A stretch of 64,000 nt of DNA from Enterobacter sp. (GCA_022649305.1 JALCNW010000010.1:1-64000); one strand, 5' to 3'; shown: positions 27,027-38,910, numbered from the stretch's first letter. Translations and numbers: made by a program. Notes: generated by a model not told the origin, from the letters alone.

Positions 27027-28787
27027 TTAACCCCGCAATTCATTGGCCCGGCGAAAACGTCCTTCATAGTCGAATACCTTCTCGCGCACCTGCCAGAACT
27101 GGCCTTTTTTACGGGCGACAACGAAATCAGGGTGGCGAAGGAGGACCTGCTGATGAACGATGTCCGCCACGGTAATCCAGCGCAGTGGTACGCCAGGTGT
27201 ACGAGTATGCGGGCGAATAAACAGTTGCTCAAACGCGGTACGCTGGGCGGGGGTTTGCAGCCGAAAACGCTCACTGACGTCCGCGCCATCTTCATCGTAA
27301 TAGGTTATCTTCAACCACTCGCCTTTGTCATCAGCCCCAGGCTGAAGCACCATGCCCGAACAGCGCAGCACCAGCGCGTCTTTTAGCTTAAGCGCCGCCT
27401 TCAGCATGTCATCAGGATCAACCAGTACGGTATCGCATTCCCGGCAACGACGAGCAGCAATGTCATTTTCGGCATTGCACTGTGGGCAGTTTTTAAAGCG
27501 AAAACGGTAGTCGCACTGTTCACGATGACCGTCATCGTCTTCAAACCAGCCCTGGCAGCGACGTCCAAAATGCTCGATAAGCGTCCCCTCGGCGGTGGTT
27601 TTGCCCCAAAACGTATTGGCAAACCCGCAGCCAGGGCAAAAAACCTGCACAGGAACATTACCGCTTTTCCCTTTCGGGGTGCCGACTTCCGGGGAATACA
27701 GATCGTGCGGGTTGCCCGCGTAGTCCAGAATCAGGCAGTCCGTTTTACCTGGCGCAAGCCGTAACCCGCGTCCGACAATCTGCTGATACAGGCTCACGGA
27801 TTCCGTCGGGCGTAAAATGGCAATCAGATCGACGTGCGGGGCGTCAAAGCCGGTAGTGAGTACCGAAACGTTAACCAGATAACGGAACTGCTGGGCCTTG
27901 AAGGCTTCGATCAGGGCGTCACGTTCCGGGCCTGGCGTTTCACCGGTGATCAATGCGGCGTCATTTTTTGGCAGCAGGCCGGTAATTTCACGAGCGTGTT
28001 CAACGGTCGCGGCAAAAATCATCACCCCTTTGCGCGTCTGGGCGAACTCTTCAATCTGGCTGATGATATGCGGCGTGATGCGTTGCTGTTTTTTTAGCTC
28101 CAGATTCACGTCTGCTTCGCTAAACAGCCCATTGCTCTGCGCCTGTAAACGGCTGAAATCATACTGCACAACGGGCATGTCCAGACGTTCGGGTGGGGTT
28201 AAATACCCGTGTTTAATCATGTAGCGAAGCGGCAGTTCATAAATGCAGTCGCGAAACAGCGCTTTTTCATCACCGCGAACCATCCCGTGATAGTGAAACT
28301 GATAAATCCAGCCTTTGCCCAGACGAAACGGGGTGGCAGTCAGCCCTAACAGTCGGACATGAGGGTTGACGTCCTTCAGGTGAGTCAGGATCTGCTGATA
28401 CTGGCTGTCGTCGTCATCACTGATGCGATGACATTCATCGATAATCAGCAGGGAAAATTCACTGCGAAAAAGTTCAAGATTGCGCGCCACCGACTGGACG
28501 CTGCCAAATACCACTTTCCCATGACTCTCTTTGCGTTTCAGCCCGGCTGCGAAGATATCGGCTTCCAGCCCAAGCGCGAGGTATTTCGCGTGGTTTTGCG
28601 CCACCAGTTCTTTCACATGCGCCAACACCAACACGCGTCCACGAGCCAGGCGAGCGAGCTCGGCGATCACCAGGCTTTTCCCGGCTCCAGTCGGGAGCAC
28701 AATGGCAGCAGGTTCTTTGTGTTTGCGAAACCAGGCAAGGGTGGCGTCAACCGCTTCCTGCTGATAGGGGCGAAGTGTAAAAGTCAT
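27027..28787 (-). CDS. radD: DNA repair ATPase RadD
   Basis: SF2 helicase-like ATPase (formerly YejH) involved in double-strand-break repair with RecA. 586 residues from ATG 28787 ([17 protein letters not shown]), as in E. coli. Walker A PTGAGKS with Lys37, DECH box (IIDECHR), motif [12 protein letters not shown], motif [17 protein letters not shown]-terminal zinc-binding region has CPGCGF, CPQC and CREC pairs. The longer frame to 28811 has no family support. Confidence 0.96.
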   Translation of the reverse strand: MTFTLRPYQQEAVDATLAWFRKHKEPAAIVLPTGAGKSLVIAELARLARGRVLVLAHVKELVAQNHAKYLALGLEADIFAAGLKRKESHGKVVFGSVQSVARNLELFRSEFSLLIIDECHRISDDDDSQYQQILTHLKDVNPHVRLLGLTATPFRLGKGWIYQFHYHGMVRGDEKALFRDCIYELPLRYMIKHGYLTPPERLDMPVVQYDFSRLQAQSNGLFSEADVNLELKKQQRITPHIISQIEEFAQTRKGVMIFAATVEHAREITGLLPKNDAALITGETPGPERDALIEAFKAQQFRYLVNVSVLTTGFDAPHVDLIAILRPTESVSLYQQIVGRGLRLAPGKTDCLILDYAGNPHDLYSPEVGTPKGKSGNVPVQVFCPGCGFANTFWGKTTAEGTLIEHFGRRCQGWFEDDDGHREQCDYRFRFKNCPQCNAENDIAARRCRECDTVLVDPDDMLKAALKLKDALVLRCSGMVLQPGADDKGEWLKITYYDEDGADVSERFRLQTPAQRTAFEQLFIRPHTRTPGVPLRWITVADIVHQQVLLRHPDFVVARKKGQFWQVREKVFDYEGRFRRANELRG

Positions 28788-28938
28788 GGGGTCTCGATTT
28801 TGTTGTCTCATACATAGTATGCCACGAAACTTTTTCCCTTGAGTGGCGCAATCAGACCGTTATACTGGACAGTTCTCGACTGCTTCTTTTTCGGACATGT
28901 TGTCCGACTTCCAGCACCATTAAGGCTAAAAAGATTTC

Positions 28939-29646
28939 ATGCGACTTGATAAGTTTATCGCTCAGCAACTCAGCGTCAGCCGCGCTATTGCCGGGCGCGA
29001 AATTCGCGCCAGCCGCGTTACCGTGGACGGCGATATTGTACGCGACAGTGCTTTCAAACTTCTGCCTGAGCACGAGGTAGAGTTCGACGGTAATACGCTG
29101 ACCCAGCAAATCGGCTCACGCTATTTTATGCTCAATAAGCCGCAAGGCTACGTCTGTTCAACGGACGATCCCGATCATCCAACGGTGCTTTATTTCCTCG
29201 ATGTACCTGTGGCGCATAAGCTGCATGCGGCAGGGCGTCTGGATATCGACACCACCGGCCTTGTGCTGATGACCGACGACGGCCAGTGGTCGCATCGTAT
29301 TACTTCACCGCGCCATCACTGCGAAAAAACCTATCTGGTGACGCTTGAATCACCGGTTGCGGATGACACGGCGGAGCAATTCACGCGTGGCGTTCAGCTG
29401 CATAATGAAAAAGATCTGACCAAACCGGCGGTGCTTGAAGTCATTACCCCGACTGAAGTCCGCTTGACCATTATTGAAGGCCGTTACCATCAGGTGAAGC
29501 GCATGTTCGCTGCGGTAGGCAATCGTGTTATTGGCCTGCACCGCGAACGTATCGGCGGAATCACGCTCGACCTGGATCTCGACCCGGGTGAATATCGTCC
29601 GCTTACGGAAGAAGAAATTGCCAGCGTTGGCATGCCTACACGCTAA
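28939..29646 (+). CDS. rsuA: 16S rRNA pseudouridine(516) synthase
   Basis: Makes pseudouridine at 16S rRNA position 516. 235 residues (E. coli 231). N-terminal S4-like RNA-binding domain ([20 protein letters not shown]), then the RluA/RsuA catalytic domain with Asp102 in [10 protein letters not shown]. Fifteen bases upstream of bcr, likely co-transcribed. Confidence 0.97.
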   Translation: MRLDKFIAQQLSVSRAIAGREIRASRVTVDGDIVRDSAFKLLPEHEVEFDGNTLTQQIGSRYFMLNKPQGYVCSTDDPDHPTVLYFLDVPVAHKLHAAGRLDIDTTGLVLMTDDGQWSHRITSPRHHCEKTYLVTLESPVADDTAEQFTRGVQLHNEKDLTKPAVLEVITPTEVRLTIIEGRYHQVKRMFAAVGNRVIGLHRERIGGITLDLDLDPGEYRPLTEEEIASVGMPTR

Positions 29647-29661
29647 TTTCAGGAGCTAAAT

Positions 29662-30858
29662 GTGACCACCAGGCCACACTCATCGTTCAGCATTGTTTTT
29701 ATCCTTGGCCTTCTGGCCATGCTGATGCCGCTGTCTATCGACATGTACTTGCCCGCGCTGCCGGTGATCTCCGCGCAGTTTGGCGTACCGGCGGGCAGCG
29801 CGCAAATGACCCTCAGTACCTATATCCTCGGCTTTGCCGTGGGGCAGTTGCTGTACGGCCCGATGGCGGACAGCATTGGACGTAAGCCAGTCATTCTTGG
29901 CGGTACGCTGGTGTTTGCCGCAGCGGCAGTGGCCTGTGCGCTGGCACAAACCATCGACCAACTGATCGTGATGCGCTTTTTCCATGGTCTGGCGGCGGCT
30001 GCAGCGAGCGTGGTGATCAACGCCCTGATGCGTGATATCTACCCGAAAGAAGAGTTCTCTCGCATGATGTCGTTTGTCATGCTGGTGACCACTATTGCGC
30101 CTTTGATGGCGCCGATGATAGGTGGGGCGGTGTTGGTCTGGTTCAGCTGGCACGCCATATTCTGGATTCTGGCGATTGCAGCTCTGCTGGCATCAGCGAT
30201 GATCTTCTTCTTTATTGATGAAACCTTGCCGGTTGAACGTCGGCAGAAGTTTCACATTCGTACCACGATCGGTAACTTCGCCTCGCTGTTTCGTCATAAG
30301 CGTGTGTTGAGCTATATGCTGGCGAGCGGATTCAGCTTCGCAGGAATGTTCTCGTTCCTGAGCGCGGGACCATTTGTCTATATCGAGATTAACCACGTTT
30401 TGCCTCAGCATTTTGGTTATTACTTTGCGCTGAATATCGTTTTCCTGTTCGTCATGACCATCATAAATAGCCGCTTTGTGCGACGTGCTGGCGCGATAAA
30501 CATGTTCCGTGCAGGTCTGTGGATCCAGTTTGTGATGGCGATATGGATGGTGTTGACGGCCTTCTTCGATGTCGGTTTTTGGGCGCTGGTCGTGGGCGTT
30601 GCTGCATTTGTTGGCTGCGTATCGATGGTCTCTTCGAATGCGATGGCGGTCATCCTTGATGAGTTCCCTCATATGGCTGGCACCGCTTCCTCGCTGGCGG
30701 GTACGTTCCGCTTTGGCATCGGGGCCATCGTCGGGGCGTTGCTATCCTTAGCGACGTTTAACACCGCCTGGCCGATGATCTGGTCAATTGCATTTTGTGC
30801 GACCTGCTCGATAATCTTCTATCTGTACGCCAGTCGGCCGAGAAAATCGGCAAGTTAA
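29662..30858 (+). CDS. bcr: Bicyclomycin/multidrug MFS exporter
   Basis: 12-TM MFS drug:proton antiporter (DHA1). 398 residues (E. coli 396). GTG start behind AGGAG. Motif [12 protein letters not shown] lies in loop 2-3 and antiporter motif C is in TM5. It follows rsuA as in K-12 and ends at a terminator. Confidence 0.96.
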   Translation: MTTRPHSSFSIVFILGLLAMLMPLSIDMYLPALPVISAQFGVPAGSAQMTLSTYILGFAVGQLLYGPMADSIGRKPVILGGTLVFAAAAVACALAQTIDQLIVMRFFHGLAAAAASVVINALMRDIYPKEEFSRMMSFVMLVTTIAPLMAPMIGGAVLVWFSWHAIFWILAIAALLASAMIFFFIDETLPVERRQKFHIRTTIGNFASLFRHKRVLSYMLASGFSFAGMFSFLSAGPFVYIEINHVLPQHFGYYFALNIVFLFVMTIINSRFVRRAGAINMFRAGLWIQFVMAIWMVLTAFFDVGFWALVVGVAAFVGCVSMVSSNAMAVILDEFPHMAGTASSLAGTFRFGIGAIVGALLSLATFNTAWPMIWSIAFCATCSIIFYLYASRPRKSAS

Positions 30859-30865
30859 TATCAAT

Positions 30866-30891
30866 AAGGGGCTTAAGAGGCCCTTTTTTTT
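30866..30891 (+). terminator. bcr terminator
   Basis: AAGGGGC and GGCCCTT pair with one bulged G around TTAAGA, then eight T. Confidence 0.8.
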
Positions 30892-31191
30892 GATACGTAT
30901 CAACCAAACCGACGTTTGTTTACCCCATGTTTGTTTCTTTTATGTAAAATCTATTTATGTAAAAAGTCACATCGTTGTAGTTAAAAAGGTTGAGTTAGAT
31001 CGCAGAAACGGGTACATATAGCGCCAAAGCGAGCCTGTAACTCACAAAATAACGCCCTCAAAAACGAGACCCTATAGCCCGTAACATAAGGCGGGGTGTG
31101 GTTTTTCAGCAAAACAAGGGCAGGTTTGCAACGATGTGTTACTATAAATGTAAATAAATTGTGAAGTAAATTGAGCTTCCGGGGAACGAAC
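30892..31191. repeat. Intergenic region upstream of yejG with short spaced repeats
   Basis: Non-coding, AT-rich. It opens with the perfect palindrome TGATACGTATCA (30891-30902). Then GTTTGTTT occurs at 30914 and 30929 and TTATGTAAAA at 30940 and 30955; both pairs are 15 bp apart. The yejG leader follows. No gene seen. Confidence 0.5.
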
Positions 31192-31536
31192 GTGAATACA
31201 TTACAACTCTCCATTGTCCATCGTCTGCCGCAGAGCTATCGCTGGTCGGTCGGTTTTGCAGGTTCGAAAGTTGAACCGATTCCGCAAAATGGCCCAAACT
31301 CCGATAATTCCCTTGTTGCGCTTAAATTACTGAGCTCGGACGATGAGAATGCGTGGCCGGTAATGGAACGGCTGAGCCAGGCGCTGACTGATATCGAGGT
31401 CGTAAGCTCGGTGCTGGAGTGCGAAGGCGAGCCTTGCTTGTTCGTTAGCAGCCAGGATGAGTTTGCCGCAACCTGCCGCCTGAAAAACTTTGGCGTCGCT
31501 ATCGCCGAGCCGTTTTCCGGACAATACCCTTTCTAA
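31192..31536 (+). CDS. yejG: Conserved hypothetical protein YejG
   Basis: 114 residues, same as E. coli YejG, from GTG 31192 ([18 protein letters not shown]) after GGGGAACGAAC. Function unknown; small soluble protein with a conserved core [10 protein letters not shown] and [15 protein letters not shown]. It ends three bases before the stop of the convergent yejF. Confidence 0.94.
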   Translation: MNTLQLSIVHRLPQSYRWSVGFAGSKVEPIPQNGPNSDNSLVALKLLSSDDENAWPVMERLSQALTDIEVVSSVLECEGEPCLFVSSQDEFAATCRLKNFGVAIAEPFSGQYPF

Positions 31537-31539
31537 GCG

Positions 31540-33129
31540 TCAGCGTAGCGCTAACAGCTGGCGCGTGTAGTCCTGAGTTGGTGCGGCAAAAACCTGCTGA
31601 CATTCACCTTGCTCAACCACTTCCCCTTCACGCAACACGATAACCTGATGGCAAAGTGCGCGCACAACCTGCAGATCGTGGCTGATAAAAATATACGCTA
31701 ACCGGTGCTTATGCTGTAACCCCTTCAGCAGGGCCAGGATCTGCGCCTGAACGGTTTTATCGAGCGATGATGTCGGTTCATCAAGAATAATCAGTTCAGG
31801 CTTCAAAATAAGCGCCCGGGAGATAGCAATTCGCTGACGCTGCCCGCCCGAAAATGCGGCGGGATAACGAAAGCGGGTTTGCGGATCCAGCCCCACTTCT
31901 TCCATCACACGGATAACTTCCTCTTCACGCTGGTGGGCACTAAGCTCAGGGCGATGCACGCGTAAACCCTCCTCAACGATTTGTAAGACGTTGAGCCGGG
32001 GATTGAGCGACGAGTTGGGATCCTGAAAGACGACCTGCATACGGTGGCGTACAGGCAGCATTTGACGGCGATTCCAGTCATGCAGCGGTTTTCCATCAAA
32101 CAAAATGGAGCCTTGCGACGCGATCAAGCGCAGCAGCGCCAGGCCAGTGGTACTTTTACCCGATCCCGATTCTCCCACCAGACCGAGCGTTTCGCCCGGA
32201 CGCAACGTAAAGCTGACGTTCTTAAGGACCACATTTCGACTAACCTCCCGCCGGAAAATACCTTTCCTGACCGGGAAAGATACTGCGAGGTTCTCGACGT
32301 TTAGCAGCGGCACGCTATTTGACGGTAACGGGACAGGATCGCCAGACGGTTCGCTGTCGAGCAGACGTTGTGTGTAGGGATGCTGAGGTGCATGGAATAA
32401 AGCTCTTGTTGTGTTCTGCTCGACGCAGCGGCCGTTTTGCATCACCGCAACGTTGTCGGCGAGTTTTCTGACTATGCTCAGGTTGTGGGTGATAAACAGC
32501 AGGCTCATATTGAGTTCATCGCGCAGTTCACGCAGTAATTGCAGGATTTGCGCTTGCACCGTGACGTCCAGCGCGGTGGTTGGCTCGTCGGCAATCAGTA
32601 ATTCCGGGCGCGTCAGCAGAGCCATGGCGATCATCACGCGCTGACGCTCTCCGCCAGAGAGCTGATGTGGAAAGTCCGTCAGCCTTTTGGCGGCGTTACG
32701 AATGCCCGTACGTTCCAGGCAATCCAGTATTTCGCCCCGCGCGGCCTCTTTACGCATGCCGCGATGCAGCGAAAGCACTTCATACAGCTGTTTTTCCAGG
32801 GTATGCAATGGGTTGAGCGACACCATTGGTTCCTGGAAAATCATCGCAATTTTATTGCCACGCACGCCGCGCAGCGTGTGCTCGTCGGCATGCAGCAAAG
32901 ACTGACCGTGAAAAAGAATATCTCCCTGCGGATACACCACAGGTGGAGATGGAAGCAGGCGGAGGACCGAAAGGGCGGACACGCTCTTACCAGAGCCGGA
33001 CTCTCCTACCAGCGCCAGCGTCTCACCCGCCTGAATCTGTAGGGATAAATCGCTCACCACTTCGCGAGTTTCCCCCTGCTGGGTAAAGGCGATGGACAGA
33101 TTATTGATACTGAGAAGGGGCTGCGTCAT
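31540..33129 (-). CDS. yejF: Peptide ABC importer, dual ATPase subunit
   Basis: Fused double ATPase of the YejABEF peptide importer, used for microcin C uptake in E. coli. 529 residues from ATG 33129 ([15 protein letters not shown]). Two complete NBDs: Walker A GESGSGKS in each half, signatures LSGGERQR and FSGGQRQR, Walker B LLIADEP and LIILDEP. Last gene of yejABEF; the start is one base after the yejE stop. Confidence 0.96.
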   Translation of the reverse strand: MTQPLLSINNLSIAFTQQGETREVVSDLSLQIQAGETLALVGESGSGKSVSALSVLRLLPSPPVVYPQGDILFHGQSLLHADEHTLRGVRGNKIAMIFQEPMVSLNPLHTLEKQLYEVLSLHRGMRKEAARGEILDCLERTGIRNAAKRLTDFPHQLSGGERQRVMIAMALLTRPELLIADEPTTALDVTVQAQILQLLRELRDELNMSLLFITHNLSIVRKLADNVAVMQNGRCVEQNTTRALFHAPQHPYTQRLLDSEPSGDPVPLPSNSVPLLNVENLAVSFPVRKGIFRREVSRNVVLKNVSFTLRPGETLGLVGESGSGKSTTGLALLRLIASQGSILFDGKPLHDWNRRQMLPVRHRMQVVFQDPNSSLNPRLNVLQIVEEGLRVHRPELSAHQREEEVIRVMEEVGLDPQTRFRYPAAFSGGQRQRIAISRALILKPELIILDEPTSSLDKTVQAQILALLKGLQHKHRLAYIFISHDLQVVRALCHQVIVLREGEVVEQGECQQVFAAPTQDYTRQLLALR

Positions 33130-33130
33130 C

Positions 33131-34156
33131 TTATATCGCCTTGTTGGGGTCGAAGGCATCGCGTACCGCTTCGCCAATAAAAATCAGTAATGAGAGAAGC
33201 ATCGCGACCGAAATAAACGCCGTAATACCCAACCATGGCGCCTGAAGATTATTTTTACCCTGCAGTAATAGCTCGCCCAGCGACGGTGAACCCAGCGGTA
33301 AACCAAAGCCGAGAAAATCGAGTGAGGTGAGGGTGGTAATGGAACTGCACAAAATAAACGGCAAAAAGGTCAGCGTCGCCACCACGGCATTCGGCAACAT
33401 ATGACGAAAAATAATGCCACGGTCGCTAACGCCAAGCGCCTGCGCTGCCCGAATATAGTCGAAGTTACGGGTTCGCAAGAATTCTGCGCGCACCACGCCT
33501 ACCAGCGCCATCCACCCAAAGAGAACCGTTATTCCCAGCAGCCACCAAAAGTTAGGCTGCACCACGCTTGAGAGCAAAATGATTAAGAACAGGGTCGGCA
33601 TCCCGGACCAGACTTCAATAAAACGTTGTCCCCATAAATCTACTTTCCCGCCGTAATACCCCTGAATCGCACCGGCGACAACGCCCATGACGCTGGAAAA
33701 CAGCGTCAGCATGAGTCCAAACAGAATTGAGATCCGCGTACCGTAAAGAATGCGCGCCAGCACGTCTCCACCGTTGGCATCCGTTCCAAGCCAGTTTTGT
33801 GCGGAAGGGGCAGAAGGGAAAGGAGTCGTGGTAGCAAAGTTAATGCTGTTGGCACCAAACCTGATGGGAGCCCATATTGCCCAACCGTGGTTATCAATCC
33901 GATCGCGAAGCCAGGGATCCTGATAGTCGGCCGGTGTTGCAAACGGCCCGCCAAAATCACTTTCGCTGTAGTTGGTGATAACCGGCATGTACCAGCGATC
34001 GTTGAAATGAACCAGCAAAGGTTTGTCGTTGGCGATCAGCTCTGAAAAGAGGCTCAGTACAAACAAAACGGCAAAAATCCACAGCGACCAGTAGCCACGG
34101 CGATTATGGCGAAAACGAGCCCAGCGGGCCTGGTTGACGGGGCTTAAACGCGGCAT
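33131..34156 (-). CDS. yejE: Peptide ABC importer permease YejE
   Basis: Inner-membrane permease, 341 residues as in E. coli. Begins [20 protein letters not shown] with the OppC-type N-terminal segment; the BPD permease EAA-like loop is EFLRTRNFDYIRAAQALGVS. Overlaps the yejB stop by one base (TGATG). Confidence 0.95.
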   Translation of the reverse strand: MPRLSPVNQARWARFRHNRRGYWSLWIFAVLFVLSLFSELIANDKPLLVHFNDRWYMPVITNYSESDFGGPFATPADYQDPWLRDRIDNHGWAIWAPIRFGANSINFATTTPFPSAPSAQNWLGTDANGGDVLARILYGTRISILFGLMLTLFSSVMGVVAGAIQGYYGGKVDLWGQRFIEVWSGMPTLFLIILLSSVVQPNFWWLLGITVLFGWMALVGVVRAEFLRTRNFDYIRAAQALGVSDRGIIFRHMLPNAVVATLTFLPFILCSSITTLTSLDFLGFGLPLGSPSLGELLLQGKNNLQAPWLGITAFISVAMLLSLLIFIGEAVRDAFDPNKAI

Positions 34157-35250
34157 CAGCGGCCCTCAAAATCGATACGAGGATCGACCAGCGTATAGCT
34201 GATATCACTGATGATATTCAGCAGCAGGCCAATCAGGGTGAAAATATACAGCGTGCCGAACATCACGGGATAATCGCGCGACACCGTGGCTTCGTAGCCG
34301 AGCAGGCCCAGCCCGTTAAGGGAGAACATCACCTCAATCAGCAGCGAACCGGTAAAGAACATACTGATAAAGGTGGCAGGGAAACCGGCAATCACCAGCA
34401 GCATGGCGTTACGAAAAACGTGTTTCCACATAATCTGTTTTTCGCTTACGCCTTTTGCGCGTGCGGTGACCACATACTGCTTACGAATCTCGTCAAGGAA
34501 CGCGTTTTTGGTGAGCATGGTCAGCGCCGCGAATCCGCCAATCACCGTGGCCAGCACCGGCAGGGTTATGTGCCAAAGATAGTCGGTGATTTTTTGATAC
34601 CAGGGCAGTGAACTGAAATCGGCCGACACCAGCCCGCGTAGCGGGAAGATATCGAAATAGCTGCCACCCGCAAAAAAGACAATGAGCAACACGGCAAACA
34701 GAAACGCCGGTATGGCATAGCCAATGATGATGAAAGTACTGCTCCAGATATCGAATCGGCTGCCGTTATATACCGCCTTACGAATACCCAACGGTATCGA
34801 CACCAGGTAGATAATCAGCGTCCCCCACAACCCCAGGGTAATGGATACCGGCAGACTGTCTTTGATGAGCTGTAGCACGGATGCACTGCGGAACAGGCTG
34901 TCACCGAAATCAAAGCGGATATAATCCCACAGCATTTTGAAATAACGCTCATGGATTGGTTTATCAAAGCCGTATCGCTGGGTAATCTCGGCGATCACCT
35001 CGGGATCTAACCCGCGTCCTCCGCGATAGTTGCTTTCACTAATATTGCCGATTCCGGTTTGCGCATGGCTGGCGCGCAGACCTTCGCCGCCTGCGCCTGG
35101 CAAGCCGTTACTATGACCAAATTCAATAGCAGCGATGGCCTGATCCACCGGGCCACCGGGCGCGATTTGCACGATAAAAAAGTTAATGGTGATAATGGCC
35201 CACAGCGTCGGGATAATCAGCAGTAAGCGTCGAATCAGATAAGCGCCCAT
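34156..35250 (-). CDS. yejB: Peptide ABC importer permease YejB
   Basis: Inner-membrane permease, 364 residues as in E. coli, OppB/DppB type. TM1 at the N-terminus ([20 protein letters not shown]); EAA-like loop [20 protein letters not shown]. Nine bases downstream of yejA. Confidence 0.96.
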   Translation of the reverse strand: MGAYLIRRLLLIIPTLWAIITINFFIVQIAPGGPVDQAIAAIEFGHSNGLPGAGGEGLRASHAQTGIGNISESNYRGGRGLDPEVIAEITQRYGFDKPIHERYFKMLWDYIRFDFGDSLFRSASVLQLIKDSLPVSITLGLWGTLIIYLVSIPLGIRKAVYNGSRFDIWSSTFIIIGYAIPAFLFAVLLIVFFAGGSYFDIFPLRGLVSADFSSLPWYQKITDYLWHITLPVLATVIGGFAALTMLTKNAFLDEIRKQYVVTARAKGVSEKQIMWKHVFRNAMLLVIAGFPATFISMFFTGSLLIEVMFSLNGLGLLGYEATVSRDYPVMFGTLYIFTLIGLLLNIISDISYTLVDPRIDFEGR

Positions 35251-35259
35251 GTTTATTCC

Positions 35260-37065
35260 TTAACGCCGTTCTGCGGGCAGTTTTGCGGCTTTATTGACGT
35301 CATACCACCAGTTATCGAATCCCAGTGAATAGATCGGACGGATAGACGGCAGCGAGAATTTATCCCAGCGGGCCAGGCGGTCCTCCCCCATATACCACAT
35401 CGGCAGCATGTAATAATTCCAGGTCAACACGCGATCGAGCGCACGTCCGAGAGGTAATAGTTTGTCTTTGTCACCCTGAGCGGCAATGATTTTGGTTATC
35501 AGCGCATCGATAGCCGGACTTGCAACGCCTGGCGCGTTATAGGTCGAGTTAATATATTCAGACGCCCATGAGATACGCAATTGAGTGCTTGGCCACGGTT
35601 GGGCCTCCCACAGGCGGGGCATCATGTCGTAATCGCGATTACGCATGCGGTTGGTGATTTGCGCATTATCTATCTGGCGAATATCAACGGTGATCCCCAG
35701 ACGTGCCAGATTATGCTGGAACGGAAGGACCCACTGATTGTTGCCCCCTGAAGAGAGCAACAGCTCAAAACTGAGCGGTTTCCCGGTTTGGGTATTGATT
35801 CGCTTCTGGTTTTTTAACACCCAGCCAGCCTCATCCAGTAGTGTGCTGGCTTTTAACAAATTGTCGCGATCGTATCCATCACCTTTCGAGGTGGGAGGCT
35901 CAAAGATACTGGTAAAGACTTCGGGTGGAACTTCGCCTTTTAGAGGGGCAAGCAAGGTCAGTTCCGCTGCATCGGGATACTGGCGGGCAGCATATTCGGT
36001 ATTTTGAAAGTAACTATTGGTCCTGCTGTATGCGCCATAAAACAGCGCTTTGTTCATCCAGTCAAAATCAAAGGCAAGGGTAATGGCCTGACGCACACGC
36101 CTGTCGGCAAAAAAGGGGCGTTGAATATTAAAGGCCAGCCAGCGCGTATCCTGAGCCGACTCATTTTTCTGTGCTTCTTTAACGATGTAGTGATTGGCAA
36201 AGTTCTTGCCTACATAACGAGTCGCCCAATTCTTGGCGCTCACTTCCTGGCGTAAATCGAACGCCCCAGCCTTAAAGGCCTCAAAGGCGACGTTATCATC
36301 GAGATAGTAATCGTAGCGGAGGGTATCGAAATTCCAGCGACCGCGATTCACCGGCAGATTTGCCGCCCAATAATCTTTAACGCGGGAATACACCACGTAT
36401 TGGCCCATTTTCCAACTGGTGATGCGGTAGGGACCACCCGCCAGCGGAGGCGTAGAGAGGGGATCGCTCAGCTTATGATCCTTCCAGAACGATTCCGGCA
36501 TGACCGGCAGCGAGAACAGGCTCAGCATGCTCTCTTTGCTTGGATCTGCCAGTTCAATGCGTACGGTGAGCGGGGCGATCGCTTTGACGGTTGTGCCTTT
36601 AAACACCAGACGAAACTGCGGCACACCTTCGGTCATAAATTTATGGAAGGTAAAGGCAACGTCGCTGGCTTTAACCGCTGAGCCATCATGAAAACGGGCG
36701 TTGGGGTTGAGCGTGACTTCCACCCAGGAGAAATCATCGGCATAGCGTGCCATCTCCGCGACCAGCGGATAATAGCTGCCGGGTTCATCGTCTGAGGTGA
36801 CAAAGAGGGTGTCATACAGCGAGTCAGTTCGCTCAGCGGCTACACCGCGAAGGGCGAAACGATTGAAATTGTCAAAAGTACCCAGCGAGGAAAGCGTGAC
36901 GTTTCCCCCTTTCGGGGCTGCGGGATTGACGTAGTCAAAGTGGCTGAAATTGGTCGCATACTTTGGCTCACCCAGCACGGCGAACGCGTAGCTCTCTTTA
37001 ATGGTTTGCGCCTGGCACGTCAGGCTGATGAACGTCAGCAACATCAAAACGAAGCGCATTAACAT
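35260..37065 (-). CDS. yejA: Peptide ABC importer, periplasmic binding protein
   Basis: Solute-binding protein of family 5 (SBP_bac_5). 601 residues from ATG 37065 (MLMRFVLMLLTFISLTCQA, a signal peptide); ATG 37059 is an alternative, and longer in-frame starts reach 37098. Signature region ARFHDGSAVKASDVAFTF and the long peptide-binding core match E. coli YejA. First gene of yejABEF. Confidence 0.95.
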   Translation of the reverse strand: MLMRFVLMLLTFISLTCQAQTIKESYAFAVLGEPKYATNFSHFDYVNPAAPKGGNVTLSSLGTFDNFNRFALRGVAAERTDSLYDTLFVTSDDEPGSYYPLVAEMARYADDFSWVEVTLNPNARFHDGSAVKASDVAFTFHKFMTEGVPQFRLVFKGTTVKAIAPLTVRIELADPSKESMLSLFSLPVMPESFWKDHKLSDPLSTPPLAGGPYRITSWKMGQYVVYSRVKDYWAANLPVNRGRWNFDTLRYDYYLDDNVAFEAFKAGAFDLRQEVSAKNWATRYVGKNFANHYIVKEAQKNESAQDTRWLAFNIQRPFFADRRVRQAITLAFDFDWMNKALFYGAYSRTNSYFQNTEYAARQYPDAAELTLLAPLKGEVPPEVFTSIFEPPTSKGDGYDRDNLLKASTLLDEAGWVLKNQKRINTQTGKPLSFELLLSSGGNNQWVLPFQHNLARLGITVDIRQIDNAQITNRMRNRDYDMMPRLWEAQPWPSTQLRISWASEYINSTYNAPGVASPAIDALITKIIAAQGDKDKLLPLGRALDRVLTWNYYMLPMWYMGEDRLARWDKFSLPSIRPIYSLGFDNWWYDVNKAAKLPAERR

Positions 37066-37154
37066 TTCGCAGCGTATCCCTCTTTTATCCTGACCCACTG
37101 GCAGCGGGACATTGGTTAAGCTGAATGATAAGTGACGAAGCTGCCGTTGTGAAA

Positions 37155-38720
37155 TTATTCACTGTCCTTTAGGAAATCTGGCTGCCATTTAACAAAGTGA
37201 GCCAATGGCATGGGACGGCTAATCCAGTATCCCTGTAAAAAGTTAACTCCGTGCTCACGCAGCCAGGCGGCTTGCTCAGGCGTTTCTACGCCTTCGGCAA
37301 CGGTCGCCATATTCAGCCTTCTGGCAAGCGTCAGCACCGCGTCCAGCACCGGAGAGGTCACGGTTTCTGTGCCAATAGCGTTAACAAAACCGCGATCGAT
37401 CTTTAAATAGTCCATCGTAAAGCGTTCAAGATAAATCAGCGCGCTGTGTCCGGTGCCAAAATCATCTATTGCTACCTCAAAACCTTCATGATGGAGCCAT
37501 TCAAACAGGGGGACGGCTTCATACTGGTTAATCATGTCGCGCTCGGTAATTTCCAGCACTAGCTGGAAATGGTCCGGAGGCAGCGATGCCGCGAGTTTGC
37601 GCATGTCTTCTTTAAAACTGTCTGCATGCAAATGGCCAGGAGCAATGTTGATGCCTAACTTCGCGCCGGCAGGGAGTACGGTTTGCAGAAGCGGAGCATC
37701 ACGAATAATCAGCTCAAACAGATGCAGTGTCAGGGGGACAATCAGCTTTTGCGCTTCGGCGAAGTTGATAAATGCATCCGGTGGGATCTCACCCGCGCCC
37801 GGATGCCGCCAGCGCATAAGCACCTCAACACCCGTCATCTTCAGTTCTTTAGCATCCACGACAGGCTGATAAACCACATAAAACTGACCGCGCTTAATAG
37901 CGGTCAAAATCTCTTTACCGGGATGAAGACGGATGGTGAGGATGTAAAAAGAAAGCGTCCCTGCGGCAATTCCGCAAATCAGGCCGAAGAAAAGGGCAAA
38001 CAATATTTCGTCAGTCGTCCACCGGTCTGCGTAAAGCTTAAGCGTTAACGGTACGCTTTTGAGGGTTGCTGCGCGAACCGGCGTTTCATGCAGATCGCTC
38101 ACGCTAACTAACTGGCCAGACGAGGTTAAGAGCGCTGTATCGCCAATAATCAGCGCCATCCCTTTGAATTCATCCTGCCGCGAGGTATGGCGTATATAAG
38201 GCATCAGAGTGATATTGATAGAGGCAAACACGCCACCATCTTTGACCAGCGGGTTGCGATACCAGATTGCGATTGCGGGTTTGTTCGGTAGCATTGGCGT
38301 ACCGGATAAAAGCGCCATGTCGATCGATTTATCGATATGCAGTTGCGGCATGAGTTCTTGCATGGGCGCAAACATTCCGCCCGTCGCAGAAGAGCAAAAT
38401 GCCGTTTTATCTCTTACCAGCAAAAAGGCGCGGACGTTGACGCTAAACGCGGCACTTGAGGTCAGTTCTCCGCTAACGTCTTCGCAATTAGTGAGAGTAA
38501 GCGGCTGGAGGCTGTCAATGGTGCTTTTGAGCTCGTCAAAATAGCTTTCCATGTAGATGCGCAGGTCAACAATACGCGTGTCGAGTGTCTCTGCCCGCTT
38601 ATGGTAGCTCAAAAAAAATTGCAACAGACCGCAGAGCAGGGCGATGAATATCCCTGCGAGAATGCTGCCTGTCAGAATTTTACGGCTGTTTGAAAAGTAG
38701 CGGGTGAACATAAACGTCAT
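37155..38720 (-). CDS. pdeN: Membrane cyclic-di-GMP phosphodiesterase, CSS-EAL
   Basis: E. coli Rtn/PdeN homologue. 521 residues: TM1 at about 18-38, a periplasmic CSS-motif sensor domain (FCSSATGG), TM2 at about 245-265, then an EAL domain. Catalytic signatures are present: EVLMRWRHP (EVL in place of EAL), LEITERD, IDDFGTGHSAL, VAEGVETPEQA. It should hydrolyse c-di-GMP to pGpG. The CSS cysteines in the family respond to periplasmic redox via DsbA/DsbB. ATG 38711 is an alternative start that matches K-12 better. Confidence 0.92.
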   Translation of the reverse strand: MTFMFTRYFSNSRKILTGSILAGIFIALLCGLLQFFLSYHKRAETLDTRIVDLRIYMESYFDELKSTIDSLQPLTLTNCEDVSGELTSSAAFSVNVRAFLLVRDKTAFCSSATGGMFAPMQELMPQLHIDKSIDMALLSGTPMLPNKPAIAIWYRNPLVKDGGVFASINITLMPYIRHTSRQDEFKGMALIIGDTALLTSSGQLVSVSDLHETPVRAATLKSVPLTLKLYADRWTTDEILFALFFGLICGIAAGTLSFYILTIRLHPGKEILTAIKRGQFYVVYQPVVDAKELKMTGVEVLMRWRHPGAGEIPPDAFINFAEAQKLIVPLTLHLFELIIRDAPLLQTVLPAGAKLGINIAPGHLHADSFKEDMRKLAASLPPDHFQLVLEITERDMINQYEAVPLFEWLHHEGFEVAIDDFGTGHSALIYLERFTMDYLKIDRGFVNAIGTETVTSPVLDAVLTLARRLNMATVAEGVETPEQAAWLREHGVNFLQGYWISRPMPLAHFVKWQPDFLKDSE

Positions 38721-38838
38721 TGTTCCTGAAGGGCCTGAGATCCATCGGGGCGGCTAAACTTACGTGTTTACAAGACTATAGTCTGGTTTAAGGTACCCAG
38801 TGATATTTAATAAATGGATGTCTGACGATTGGCAGGCG

Positions 38839-38862
38839 AAAAAAAACACCGCCGAAGCAGTG
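38839..38862 (-). terminator. mepS terminator with UUCG tetraloop
   Basis: On the minus strand CACTGC-TTCG-GCGGTG followed by eight U (the A-run at 38839-38846). Confidence 0.88.
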
Positions 38863-38910
38863 CTTTTTTTATCATGTTGTCAGCCAAGGGATAACCGACA
38901 ACACGATAGG

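Noticed and set aside
30981..31214. 77-codon minus-strand frame before yejG
   Set aside because: No ribosome-binding site and odd composition; it covers the yejG leader and start.
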